Shown piece after piece: positions 1-7,632 of a stretch of 53,626 nucleotides of DNA (its first letter is position 1; the number at the start of each line of letters is the position of its first letter). The notes under the pieces are model-generated. The model did not search any database. It was not told the origin of the DNA and saw only the letters and a list, made by a program, of their open reading frames with translations. The stretch comes from CAYWMP01 sp964459445 (GTDB lineage Bacteria; Desulfobacterota; DSM-4660; Desulfatiglandales; HGW-15). The position numbers and the translations under genes are program-made. The DNA lies in contig CAYWMP010000016.1 in assembly GCA_964459445.1 (NCBI GenBank), positions 1 to 53,626 on the forward strand. Direction: 5' to 3'.

Positions 1-122
1 TGACTGAAAACTCATGTGCCTGTGTCTAACTCGATTAGAACAAATTTACCGTGACGGATAAGGTAGGTTGCCGGGCTCTGCAACCGCTCCCAGGAATAAG
101 CCTTTCGTGCATTGAGCATTTC

Positions 123-872
123 TTAGGCCAAGGCTTGCCTTATCAGATTGAGTCCGCTCACCAGGAATACGAAGATCAGGATCCGACGGAAACCGGCCTC
201 GGGGATGCGACCGCGCAGGTGCTGTCCCAACACCAATCCGACAAATGCCGGCACAGTCGCGGCTGTAGACAAGAGAAAGTCCGAAGGGCCAAGGACTCGA
301 AATACCGCCAGCGAGATAATCATAGAGATGATACCCACAAGGAAGCAGAGCCCTATGGTTCCCACAAATTCATCTTTTGACATCCGAAGCGCGATCAAGA
401 ACATGACTGCAGGGGGCCCGAAGAAGGTAGAGACCCCACCGATAAAACCGGACAACAAACCTACCACTGGGCGAAGGAAAAACTCAAAACGTGGGGACAG
501 CTCCCAATTTGGTCGAAACTGAGTAAAGAGCGCGAAGACGACAATGCAGCTGCCGAGGGTGCCGCTCAGCAGCTTTTTATCCCCCATGCTCAGCAATTTC
601 ACACCCAGAATTACTCCAACCGGCAGGAGGAGAATCATTGGCCAGAATCGCATTGCATTGCGAATTATGTGGCCGCCGTGAAAGGCCTGCCAGAGATTTG
701 TAAGCAAGATGGGGATGGGCATGAGCGCTACTGCAATAGGAGCATCGATCATGAGGGACATGATGGATATTGCGGTAAGCGGCATGCCGATACCGACCAT
801 CCCCTTCGTGAGTCCGCCTGCAGCGAGCGCAAGTGAGATATAGACAAGTGTGAACAGGTCCCAGCCTTCCAT
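123..872 (-). CDS. TSUP (TauE/SafE) family membrane permease
   Basis: A 249-residue, very hydrophobic protein with about eight predicted membrane segments in two similar halves, the usual size and layout of the sulfite exporter TauE/SafE family. A glycine-rich motif (TKGMVGIGMP) sits near the N terminus and a related one (SGFIGGVSTFFGPPAVMF) follows in the second half; this internal repeat is characteristic of the family. Members export or import small organic sulfur compounds or carboxylates. It starts 13 bases after the stop of the upstream MFS gene behind an AAGGATG-type ribosome site, so the two are probably co-transcribed. The substrate cannot be read from the sequence; sulfite export would fit if the downstream UxaA/SuyAB-like lyase releases sulfite. 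Confidence 0.85.
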   Translation of the reverse strand: MEGWDLFTLVYISLALAAGGLTKGMVGIGMPLTAISIMSLMIDAPIAVALMPIPILLTNLWQAFHGGHIIRNAMRFWPMILLLPVGVILGVKLLSMGDKKLLSGTLGSCIVVFALFTQFRPNWELSPRFEFFLRPVVGLLSGFIGGVSTFFGPPAVMFLIALRMSKDEFVGTIGLCFLVGIISMIISLAVFRVLGPSDFLLSTAATVPAFVGLVLGQHLRGRIPEAGFRRILIFVFLVSGLNLIRQALA

Positions 873-885
873 GGCTCATCCTTCC

Positions 886-2184
886 CTAAGGGTCCATCTC
901 TGACTTCTGAGGCTGAATAGATATGCCATTAGAGTTGCCGATATCCGAAGTTAAGGGCCGTGCATTAGTGCTACGGAAATCTATGCCGAGCATTTTCAGA
1001 AAAACCGGGCCTAGAGCCACAACAACGCCCATGGTAATGAAGGCCATGCCCCAAGACGTTGCATATTGCCCTCTTCCCGTGATGTCCAATACAACTCCCA
1101 CGGCGAGTGGCGCCACCGCTGCGCTGGCAAAACCAAAGAGAGATTGAACCGCCATGGTGGCCCCTCGCCGTTCGGGTTCGGCAGCAAGTACAGTGCCTGC
1201 GTGAAGAGCCCCGGAATCGCTCTGCACAAGCATGGTGTAGAAGATGCAGAGTGTTACCACAACGGGATAGGAAAGTGCGGCCGTGAAGCCGATCCCAAAT
1301 GCCAAGAGCGCCGATCCGCCCATAATCAGGGTAAGAACCAGACGTCGGCCGAATCGAACCGCCATTTCCGCCCCAATCATGTGGCCCACCATCCCAAATA
1401 GAGTTGCGAGGGCAAAAACGGCTGTTGGGGACCAATGGTTTTTTGCAGAGCCTTGGAGGCTCAGGCTAAAGCTAAGGAAGGCCACTATCCATGATCGAAC
1501 GGCGAACAGCTCCCATGTGTGGGCGGCATAGGCCAAGATATAGGCCATTGCCCCGCGATTGCGCAGGACTGGCCGGAAATCCAGAAGTGGCGTTTTTGTG
1601 ACATCCGTCGTTCGAGGTCTCAAAGGGCTAATGGCTGCACTAACGAGAACTGTTGCAAGTACGGCCGTTGCCGCCCCGAAGGCAAAGGCCCAACGCCACC
1701 CAAACCTGGAACCCAACTCACCTGCGGCAAAAAAAGAAAGGCTCGTGCCCACACCAAATGCGGCCGTGTAGATGGCCACGGCCCGCACCTGCGCAGAGCC
1801 AAGCAGGCGGTCCACCAGCACTTTGAGCCCCGGGATGAAGGTCCCGGCCAACCCCACCCCGCCAATGGCCCGAAATAAAAGAGACGCCCAGAATCCATTG
1901 ACAACGAAACAGAACCCAAGGGAGGCAATTGCAACAATCGCTGCAGAGCCCAGGTAGATCCTCCGTGCGTCAATCCGGTCGGTAAGGCTTGCAAGGATAG
2001 GCACGGCTAATGTGTAGCCGGCAAAGTAGATCCCGTTAATCCATCCCGCCTCGATATTGCTTAGGCCCCATTCCTCCAAGAACATGGGCAAAAGGGCGGG
2101 AAAGGAGAACACACCGGCCATGCTCAAAATCTCGGCGGCACACATGGCCGCAATCAATCGGATGGTTGATTCTGTATGGAACAT
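886..2184 (-). CDS. MFS transporter
   Basis: A 432-residue major facilitator protein with about twelve hydrophobic segments. The family motif between segments 2 and 3 is present (LTDRIDARRIYLGS, near residue 65), and a related loop (VRFGRRLVLT) lies between segments 8 and 9, as in the two-fold MFS repeat. It is expected to move a small organic anion across the inner membrane by proton coupling. It lies between a decayed MFS gene and a TSUP permease, all on the same strand and divergent from the GntR regulator, so the three may have formed one transport operon facing the catabolic genes. The specific substrate is unknown. Confidence 0.87.
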   Translation of the reverse strand: MFHTESTIRLIAAMCAAEILSMAGVFSFPALLPMFLEEWGLSNIEAGWINGIYFAGYTLAVPILASLTDRIDARRIYLGSAAIVAIASLGFCFVVNGFWASLLFRAIGGVGLAGTFIPGLKVLVDRLLGSAQVRAVAIYTAAFGVGTSLSFFAAGELGSRFGWRWAFAFGAATAVLATVLVSAAISPLRPRTTDVTKTPLLDFRPVLRNRGAMAYILAYAAHTWELFAVRSWIVAFLSFSLSLQGSAKNHWSPTAVFALATLFGMVGHMIGAEMAVRFGRRLVLTLIMGGSALLAFGIGFTAALSYPVVVTLCIFYTMLVQSDSGALHAGTVLAAEPERRGATMAVQSLFGFASAAVAPLAVGVVLDITGRGQYATSWGMAFITMGVVVALGPVFLKMLGIDFRSTNARPLTSDIGNSNGISIQPQKSEMDP

Positions 2185-2374
2185 GATTTAGCGCAAACTG
2201 AAAGGTCGAAAGCATCTAATGCAATATTATCGCAGGTCAAGCTGGGCCAATTCTCCGTTATCATGTAACATCTTTTTAGGCTTTTGCGGCGAAACATTTT
2301 TCAGGATCAAATGCCTCCACTCCTGTCTGTTGCTGAAACCGCCAAAATTACCCTGTACACTGCCAGTCACATCG

Positions 2375-3242
2375 TTATCCTTCTCTGCTATTCGGGCCGC
2401 GTTTGGGAATAAATGAAACCAGCGGGATGCCTGACAGCCCCAACAAGGCGCTCAAAGTGAATGCCGTCTTGAGACCAAACATATCTGCCATCCAGCCCAC
2501 AAAAATGGTAATGGTCGCCACACTCAGAAACTGTATTGCTATGTATAGGCCCGTAGCCGTTCCCCTGTGTTCCCCACAATGATCCTGTACGATGGCCATA
2601 TTTACAGGCGTAAAGGAAAACACAACGCCGCCCAGTAGAAGAAGTAGCTGTGTTTGCGTCCTTCAGGCTAATCGAAAGAAGGAAGGAGGCGAAGATGCCC
2701 ACGCCCATGATGGGATAGCATCTCTCAAATCCCATGGTCGAGACAGCCCATACAGCAACCAGCGGACCCATAGTCCGGGCGAGTTCCCCCCCTGTCATCC
2801 AGAAGCTCAAACCTTTGCCAAGATTCTTGCCGGAAGACTGTCCGATTAAAACTGGTCCAAGGACATGGAAGATGGCTGCGCTTGTACCGCCCAACAACAA
2901 GAAGATGCACAGAGTAGCATAATTCGGTGCGACGCCGAGGAGACTCATGACTGCCGCTGTGAGCGCCGGCGCCCAAATGACTACCTGGCGCAAATTCACG
3001 CGATCCGAAATCATTCCAAAAAGTGGATTGAACAGGGATGGAAGGCGAAAGAAGACCGTTAGAGAACCGGCTAGCGTCATAGATAGGCCAAATTTGGCAA
3101 TGAGGAGAGGGAGAAACGGCGCAGTAAAGCTTGAGAAAACGTCATGTACGAAATGCCCGCCTGATATGATTGCCAGTTTTTTGTTTGAAAATCCGACTCG
3201 CTGCTCTGCATCCCTTTCAGGCCCGGCACTATTTTGCCCCAA
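2375..3242 (-). pseudogene. Decayed MFS transporter (internal deletion and frameshift)
   Basis: The first ~200 codons encode a normal first half of an MFS transporter of the fosmidomycin-resistance type: six hydrophobic segments, the motif GMISDRVNLRQVV and a segment 4-5 region. Near 2655 the reading frame breaks. A second frame then continues with the last three or four membrane segments (FTPVNMAIVQDH... to IPLVSFIPKRGP) up to 2375. Joined, the pieces give only about 285 residues, so roughly 100 residues covering segments 7 to 9 are missing in addition to the frameshift. A functional protein is unlikely. Without raw reads a sequencing error cannot be excluded for the frameshift, but it would not explain the missing middle. 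Confidence 0.8.
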
Positions 3243-3314
3243 AAAACTGCTACTCCTATCTAAAGCTGGGAGATATGGAGGAAGTATTAATTCGAAAGAA
3301 CTTGGATTCGGTTT

Positions 3315-3327
3315 ATATTGTATAATG
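3315..3327. promoter_or_regulatory. Candidate GntR operator (site 1)
   Basis: The 13-mer ATATTGTATAATG here is the reverse complement of 3707-3719 on the other side of the divergent region. It lies about 75 bases upstream of the decayed MFS gene start. FCD-type GntR regulators often bind short AT-rich dyads of this kind; assignment to the neighbouring GntR protein is inference. Confidence 0.45.
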
Positions 3328-3555
3328 AATAATTGCTTTTGGCCTTTTCGTCGAGGAAAATAGATTGATTTGATCGCTTTGTCCGCAATACGCGCTCAAT
3401 ATTGGAAAAAGCTCTCTCCGATTTACTAAAACACGTTTTTTGTAAATAATTCAATATGTAATAGAGTAATTATTTATCTTAAAAAGCTGACTGAGCACCC
3501 ATTTTCAAGGGGATCGCTCTCAATGCAAAAGACAAGATTAAATGACTATCCATAA

Positions 3556-3567
3556 TACAATATACAA
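3556..3567. promoter_or_regulatory. Candidate GntR operator (site 2)
   Basis: TACAATATACAA. The identical 12-mer occurs at 14961-14972, just upstream of the split lyase genes. Being in the middle of the divergent region it could act on either side. Confidence 0.4.
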
Positions 3568-3685
3568 TCAAAGGGTTCATTTGAATGATTTCCTCCCTCT
3601 TCAGGAGGATTTCTCGTCAAAAAACTATCCGATTAATGGCCAGATATTAGATCAAAAACAAAAATCTTGCTTTAAAAAATTACAT

Positions 3686-3719
3686 TTGACAACATTTTGA
3701 GTATACATTATACAATATT
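3686..3719 (+). promoter_or_regulatory. Promoter of the GntR gene with overlapping operator
   Basis: A perfect -35 box TTGACA (3686-3691) is followed after 17 bases by TATACA (3709-3714). The -10 box lies inside the motif CATTATACAATAT (3707-3719), the inverted copy of site 1. This geometry predicts that the GntR protein represses its own promoter. The leader to the start codon at 3822 is about 100 bases and carries an AGGTGG ribosome site at 3808-3813. Confidence 0.6.
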
Positions 3720-3821
3720 TTTGTGTGGAATATTTATTTGCAATATGTAAAATAAAGTTGAGGAAAAATGTCACCGAAATGTGGATCAGCAAAATAATCA
3801 ATTTTTGAGGTGGATTGAAAA

Positions 3822-4499
3822 ATGGAGGTTTCGATCGAGCGAGCGAATCTGAGAGATCAGATCTACGACATTCTAAAAAAACTGATTATCAGTGGAGACA
3901 TCAAGCCGGGTGAAAAGGTTAATGAAGAGGATATCGCCGCAACCCTCAATGTAAGCCGGACTCCTATCAGGGAGACACTGCTTCGTTTGGAGCATGATGG
4001 GATCGTGGAGATAGCACCCAGGAAGGGCGCCTTTATTGTTTCCATCTCGAAAAAAAGGATTATTGATATTTTGAAGGTTAGGGAAGTCATGGAGGGGTTA
4101 GTTGTACGCCTTGCTTCAGAAAGAATGACAGGTGGTCTACTTTTGAAGCTGAGGGACTCCCTGAATAGACACGAAGCAATCATTCATCGCGCAGACGGTG
4201 AAATCAGATTACTGGAAGCGGCCGATTTGGACGCAGAGTTCCATGCTTACCTGCTTGAAGCATGTGATAACGAGCTTGCCAAGAACGTAATGGATTCCAT
4301 TAATTTCAATCTCCAGTTCATCAGGTTGCGAACGGTGGTTCTCCCTGCTCGCCCGGAAAAGACCTATAGGGAGCATGCCAAAGTCATGGAGGCTATTGAG
4401 CAGAGGGATCCACAACTTGCGGAAAAGCTGATGAGAGAGCATATTGAAAGCGTGCGTATTGATGCATGGAAGAACCTGGAAAACATAGGAGAGGAATAG
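3822..4499 (+). CDS. GntR family regulator, FadR/FCD subfamily
   Basis: A 225-residue regulator with an N-terminal GntR winged helix (about residues 8-75, including VSRTPIRETLLRLEHDGIVE) and a C-terminal all-helical FCD ligand domain. Candidate metal-binding residues of the FCD pocket are visible: Asp and His of DAEFH, His of REHAKVMEAI and His of REHIESV. Such proteins typically sense a small carboxylate that is the substrate or an intermediate of the adjacent pathway. Only four bases separate it from the fumarase alpha gene, so it is the first gene of the plus-strand catabolic series. Recurrent TATACAATATACA-like sites around its promoter and before the lyase genes suggest local and autogenous control. 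Confidence 0.9.
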   Translation: MEVSIERANLRDQIYDILKKLIISGDIKPGEKVNEEDIAATLNVSRTPIRETLLRLEHDGIVEIAPRKGAFIVSISKKRIIDILKVREVMEGLVVRLASERMTGGLLLKLRDSLNRHEAIIHRADGEIRLLEAADLDAEFHAYLLEACDNELAKNVMDSINFNLQFIRLRTVVLPARPEKTYREHAKVMEAIEQRDPQLAEKLMREHIESVRIDAWKNLENIGEE

Positions 4500-4503
4500 G
4501 GCT

Positions 4504-5385
4504 ATGAATGAGTTCGACTATCTAATCATCGAAGAAGCAGCAAAAGAACTTTACATTAGGGCTTTGAAGTTGTTGCCTCCAGACGTGAAGGAGGCCCTTC
4601 AAAAGGCCTATGATAGGGAAACCAACGAGACAGCCCAGGAAATCTTCCGGACCATTCTGAAGAACATTGAGGTGGCCGAAGAGCAGAGTCTCCTGATCTG
4701 TCAAGATACAGGGCTTCCCATCTATTTCGTTTCCATGGGGAGCAAGTTCCCGGTGGATGGCGCCAAGATCGCAAAAGCACTGGAAGAAGGGGCAAAGAAA
4801 GCAACCCTGGAGCACCCCTTCCGCGGCAGCTCAACACACCCCCTCACTCGTGTTAATCCCCAGACCAGCGTTGGTAATGGCCTTCCTATCATCCACTGGG
4901 AATTCGAAGATGACCAGGACTACCTGGACATCCTCATGGTTCCCAAAGGCTCGGGTTCGGAAAACATGAGCGCCATGAAGATGTTCATCCCGGCCGATGG
5001 CGTCGGAGCGCTGAAGAAATTCGTGCTGGAGCGCGTATTCGAAAACGGCGCCAACCCCTGCCCTCCCGGGATCATCGGGGTCGGCATCGGGGGGACGGCG
5101 GATCTGGTCAGCGTGCTCGCAAAAAAGGCCATCGCAAGGCCGACCGGATCAAAAAACCCCGATCCGGAGCTTGCTAAGCTGGAAACGGAGCTCTTTGAGG
5201 CCATCAATGAGCTGGGGATCGGCCCCATGGGGATGGGTGGAAAGACGACTACCCTGGCCGTTCACATCGAGGCCGCCTACACCCACATCACCCAGAACCC
5301 GGTGGCCGTCAACACACAATGCTGGCCGGCGAGAAGAGCACGGGCGAAAATCTTTCCGGACGGGAAAGTAGAATACGGTTTTTGA
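4504..5385 (+). CDS. Class I (Fe-S) fumarate/tartrate-type hydratase, alpha subunit
   Basis: A 293-residue N-terminal-type subunit of the oxygen-sensitive two-subunit class I fumarase family (fumarase, L-tartrate dehydratase, mesaconase). Three cysteines expected to hold the catalytic [4Fe-4S] cluster are present: Cys66 in LLICQDTGLP, Cys186 in NPCPPGIIGVGIGG and Cys273 in NTQCWPARRA. The fourth iron carries the substrate hydroxyl during reversible hydration. It is followed by the beta subunit after 19 bases. The family hydrates fumarate, mesaconate or dehydrates tartrate, and sequence inspection cannot tell these apart. With a glutamate-mutase-like enzyme in the same locus, a methylated C5 substrate such as mesaconate/citramalate is a real alternative to plain fumarate. 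Confidence 0.9.
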   Translation: MNEFDYLIIEEAAKELYIRALKLLPPDVKEALQKAYDRETNETAQEIFRTILKNIEVAEEQSLLICQDTGLPIYFVSMGSKFPVDGAKIAKALEEGAKKATLEHPFRGSSTHPLTRVNPQTSVGNGLPIIHWEFEDDQDYLDILMVPKGSGSENMSAMKMFIPADGVGALKKFVLERVFENGANPCPPGIIGVGIGGTADLVSVLAKKAIARPTGSKNPDPELAKLETELFEAINELGIGPMGMGGKTTTLAVHIEAAYTHITQNPVAVNTQCWPARRARAKIFPDGKVEYGF

Positions 5386-5404
5386 AATTATAAGGAGAGA
5401 GAAA

Positions 5405-5995
5405 ATGCCACATCACAATCTGACAACCCCTATTTCAGGGGATGATGTAAGGCAGTTGAAGGTGAGGGATACGGTCACCGTCAATGGTCACATATTTGGT
5501 ATACGCGATGCTACCCAGATCCGCATCTTCGACCACCACCAGGAGCCGCCCGTGGATCTGAAGGGTACCATCTGCCTCCACACGGCGCCCAGCCTGAAAA
5601 AATTGGGAGACCGGTGGGAGAAAATCATCATAGGGACTACCACAAGCACCCGAATGGAACGATTCACCCCGCCCCTCATGGAAAAATACGGTGTCAGGGC
5701 CATTGTGGGCAAGGCCGGACTCCTGCAAGGGAGTCTGGAGGCCATGAACCGACTGGGTGGCTGCTACCTGGCCATTGTCGGCGGTGCGGCAGCACTGGAG
5801 ACGACCCAGATCGAGGAGGTGGAAGAGGTCTTCTGGGAGGACCTCCACCCGGAGGCCATCTACAAGATGCGGGTCAAAGACTTCGGTCCTCTCATCGTCG
5901 CCATGGATTCTCATATGAACCATCTCTATTTCGATGTGAAAAACCAGGCAAAGGAGAAGATGCCGGAGCTGTTGAAAAAGTTGGGTGCTGCGTAG
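5405..5995 (+). CDS. Class I fumarate/tartrate-type hydratase, beta subunit
   Basis: A 196-residue C-terminal-type subunit of the class I hydratase, partner of the preceding gene. It shows the beta-subunit motifs KGTICLHTAPSLKK, TSTRMERFTPPLMEKYGVRAIVGKAGL and GGAAALETTQIEEVEEVFWEDL; the last includes the region ending in the conserved acidic residues near the active site. The ribosome site (AGGAGAG) lies just before the ATG at 5405. Alpha and beta are separate genes as in tartrate dehydratase and archaeal/anaerobe fumarases rather than fused as in enterobacterial FumA. Together they would feed malate- or citramalate-type hydroxy acids to or from the adjacent succinate dehydrogenase-like complex. 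Confidence 0.9.
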   Translation: MPHHNLTTPISGDDVRQLKVRDTVTVNGHIFGIRDATQIRIFDHHQEPPVDLKGTICLHTAPSLKKLGDRWEKIIIGTTTSTRMERFTPPLMEKYGVRAIVGKAGLLQGSLEAMNRLGGCYLAIVGGAAALETTQIEEVEEVFWEDLHPEAIYKMRVKDFGPLIVAMDSHMNHLYFDVKNQAKEKMPELLKKLGAA

Positions 5996-6092
5996 GGCAT
6001 GAGAGAGTACGCATCCGGAAATTGATCCGAACACAGACTCCATTTTCATTCAAAGAAGAAACGGAATGGCCGGGCGAAAAAGAGGTTTATCG

Positions 6093-6509
6093 ATGGATGC
6101 AGGGGAGATGATGGAAACGATTTGGTACAGGGATGTGGCACAGGGCTGGTCCTCAAAGAGCCAAGTGTGGACGGCTATCGGCATGTGGGCCTGGCTCGGA
6201 CATCGACTGTCAGGCCTTGGGCTGGCCTTTTACATCTTTCTGCACACGATCCTGATGGGTTCCGCCCTCCTGGCCGGAGAGCAGGCCTTTAATGCCAGGC
6301 TCGATCTGCTCATGGGGAGCCCTATTTTCAAGGTATTGGATGCCATGCTCCTCATCGCCGTCTACTACCACGGCCTGAATGGTCTTCGCCTGGTGCTTTT
6401 TGATCTGGGTATCGGGGTGGCCCAGAGGAGCCAGAAGGTGCTTTTCTGGGTCTTCATGGCTGTAGCCGCCATCCTATGGTTCTGGTCTGCGTACCTGATA
6501 TTTGCTTAA
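6093..6509 (+). CDS. sdhC: Succinate dehydrogenase/fumarate reductase cytochrome b anchor (SdhC)
   Basis: A small three-helix membrane anchor subunit. The N-terminal region (WAWLGHRLSGLGLAFYIFLH) is the hallmark of SdhC, with histidines that can ligate heme b, and a second histidine motif occurs in YYHGLNGLRLV. I prefer the ATG at 6093, preceded by AGAGG at 6081-6085, over the in-frame ATG at 6066. The protein is about 138 residues long. It is the first of the order C-D-B-A, the common arrangement for a quinone-linked succinate/fumarate complex. It transfers electrons between the Fe-S subunit and the membrane quinone pool. Confidence 0.85.
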   Translation: MDAGEMMETIWYRDVAQGWSSKSQVWTAIGMWAWLGHRLSGLGLAFYIFLHTILMGSALLAGEQAFNARLDLLMGSPIFKVLDAMLLIAVYYHGLNGLRLVLFDLGIGVAQRSQKVLFWVFMAVAAILWFWSAYLIFA

Positions 6510-6533
6510 GCTGAATGAGGAGGTATTGTTAGT

Positions 6534-6863
6534 ATGAATGCCTGGGCATGGTTAGCGCAAAGGGTAACTGCGCTGATACTCTTGGGGGTGCTGGGTTTAC
6601 ACATTGCCTTTCTCCACTACGGTCACGGCCACGGGCCGCTTCGATTTGACGACATCATGTTGAGACTCAGCTCCCCTATTTTCATCATCCTGGACCTGTT
6701 GCTGCTCCTGTGCGGGCTCTACCACGTCACATACGGCCTCTACTCCATATTTCTGGATTTCGGCCCTGAGGTCCGATCCAGGGTGGTGGTCCTTGCATCA
6801 CTGGTGGGTATCGGTCTGGGTCTGACGGGATTCGGCCTCATTTCTCTTCTTTTTTTCAAATAA
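6534..6863 (+). CDS. sdhD: Succinate dehydrogenase/fumarate reductase membrane anchor (SdhD)
   Basis: A 109-residue hydrophobic protein with three predicted membrane segments. It begins MNAWAWLAQRVTALILL, resembling the SdhD start, and carries histidines in the second helix region (CGLYHVTYGLYSIFLDFG) suitable for heme or quinone binding. It starts 24 bases after the sdhC stop behind a GAGGAGG-type ribosome site and is followed 18 bases later by the Fe-S subunit. With sdhC it forms the two-polypeptide membrane anchor. A glycine-rich HYGHGHGP loop follows helix 1. Confidence 0.8.
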   Translation: MNAWAWLAQRVTALILLGVLGLHIAFLHYGHGHGPLRFDDIMLRLSSPIFIILDLLLLLCGLYHVTYGLYSIFLDFGPEVRSRVVVLASLVGIGLGLTGFGLISLLFFK

Positions 6864-6881
6864 CGATGGGACGGTTGAGAC

Positions 6882-7604
6882 ATGTCTGAGACACTCATGG
6901 TCAAGATCTTACGGTATGATCCCGAAACCGATACAGAATCCAGGCACGAGGATTTCGAGGTCCCCGCGTATGATAATATGTCCATACTGGATGTGGTGAT
7001 GCAAATCCAGAACTTCATGGACAAAACCCTCTGTTTCAGGCTCTCATGCCGGGTGGGGATGTGCGGATCATGTGCCCTGTATGTCAACGGGAGACCTCGT
7101 TTGGCCTGCCGAACCCAGGTTTCCACGCTCAAGACGAACAACATAACCCTGGGACCCCTGCCCAATTTCCCCGTCATCCGCGATCTAGTGGTGAATTTGG
7201 AGCCCTTTTATGAAAAATGGAAACGGATCAAACCCTATTACATGGGCAAGAGGGAGATAACCGAACCGGCCATCATCCCGCCGGGTTCGGGAGAACGGGA
7301 GTTCATTGATGATATGCTGGACTGTATTGCCTGCGGCGCTTGCTACGCCGCCTGTTCCATGGTGACCACAAACGATAAATTTATCGGACCCGCGGCCCTG
7401 AACAGGGCCTACACCCTCATCGCGGACAAGAGGGACACCGCGCGAAGAAAGCGATTGGGAGTGGTGGGGCGAACGGACGGCGTGTGGCGCTGTCACACCC
7501 AGTTCAATTGCGGGGAAGTCTGTCCCAAGAATATCGTACCCACCAGGTCCATTCAGAACCTGAAGAAGCGCTGTGTCCTGAGTAAGTTCGGAATATTCAG
7601 GTAG
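6882..7604 (+). CDS. sdhB: Succinate dehydrogenase/fumarate reductase iron-sulfur subunit
   Basis: A 240-residue electron-transfer subunit. The N-terminal plant-type ferredoxin domain has the [2Fe-2S] motif CRVGMCGSC plus a distal Cys in LACRTQ. The C-terminal domain has CIACGACYAAC and CHTQFNCGEVCPKN for the [4Fe-4S] and [3Fe-4S] clusters. Length and motif order match the normal family. It relays electrons between the flavoprotein and the membrane anchor. It lies between sdhD and sdhA with short gaps, consistent with one transcript. Confidence 0.92.
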   Translation: MSETLMVKILRYDPETDTESRHEDFEVPAYDNMSILDVVMQIQNFMDKTLCFRLSCRVGMCGSCALYVNGRPRLACRTQVSTLKTNNITLGPLPNFPVIRDLVVNLEPFYEKWKRIKPYYMGKREITEPAIIPPGSGEREFIDDMLDCIACGACYAACSMVTTNDKFIGPAALNRAYTLIADKRDTARRKRLGVVGRTDGVWRCHTQFNCGEVCPKNIVPTRSIQNLKKRCVLSKFGIFR

Positions 7605-7632
7605 GGGACTCGAGATAAGGAGTTTAGAGATA

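Larger units (their letters stand above)
3243..3821. other. AT-rich divergent regulatory region
   Basis: A 579-base noncoding stretch between the minus-strand transporter genes and the plus-strand GntR gene, much richer in A+T than the flanking genes. It contains three copies of a short ATTGTATA/TACAAT-type motif (annotated separately) and a sigma-70-like promoter towards the GntR gene. No RNA gene or convincing ORF was seen. Confidence 0.6.

Noticed and set aside
2375..3242. Explaining the broken MFS gene by a programmed frameshift
   Set aside because: About 100 residues covering several membrane helices are missing in addition to the frame change, so a frameshift would not restore a protein.
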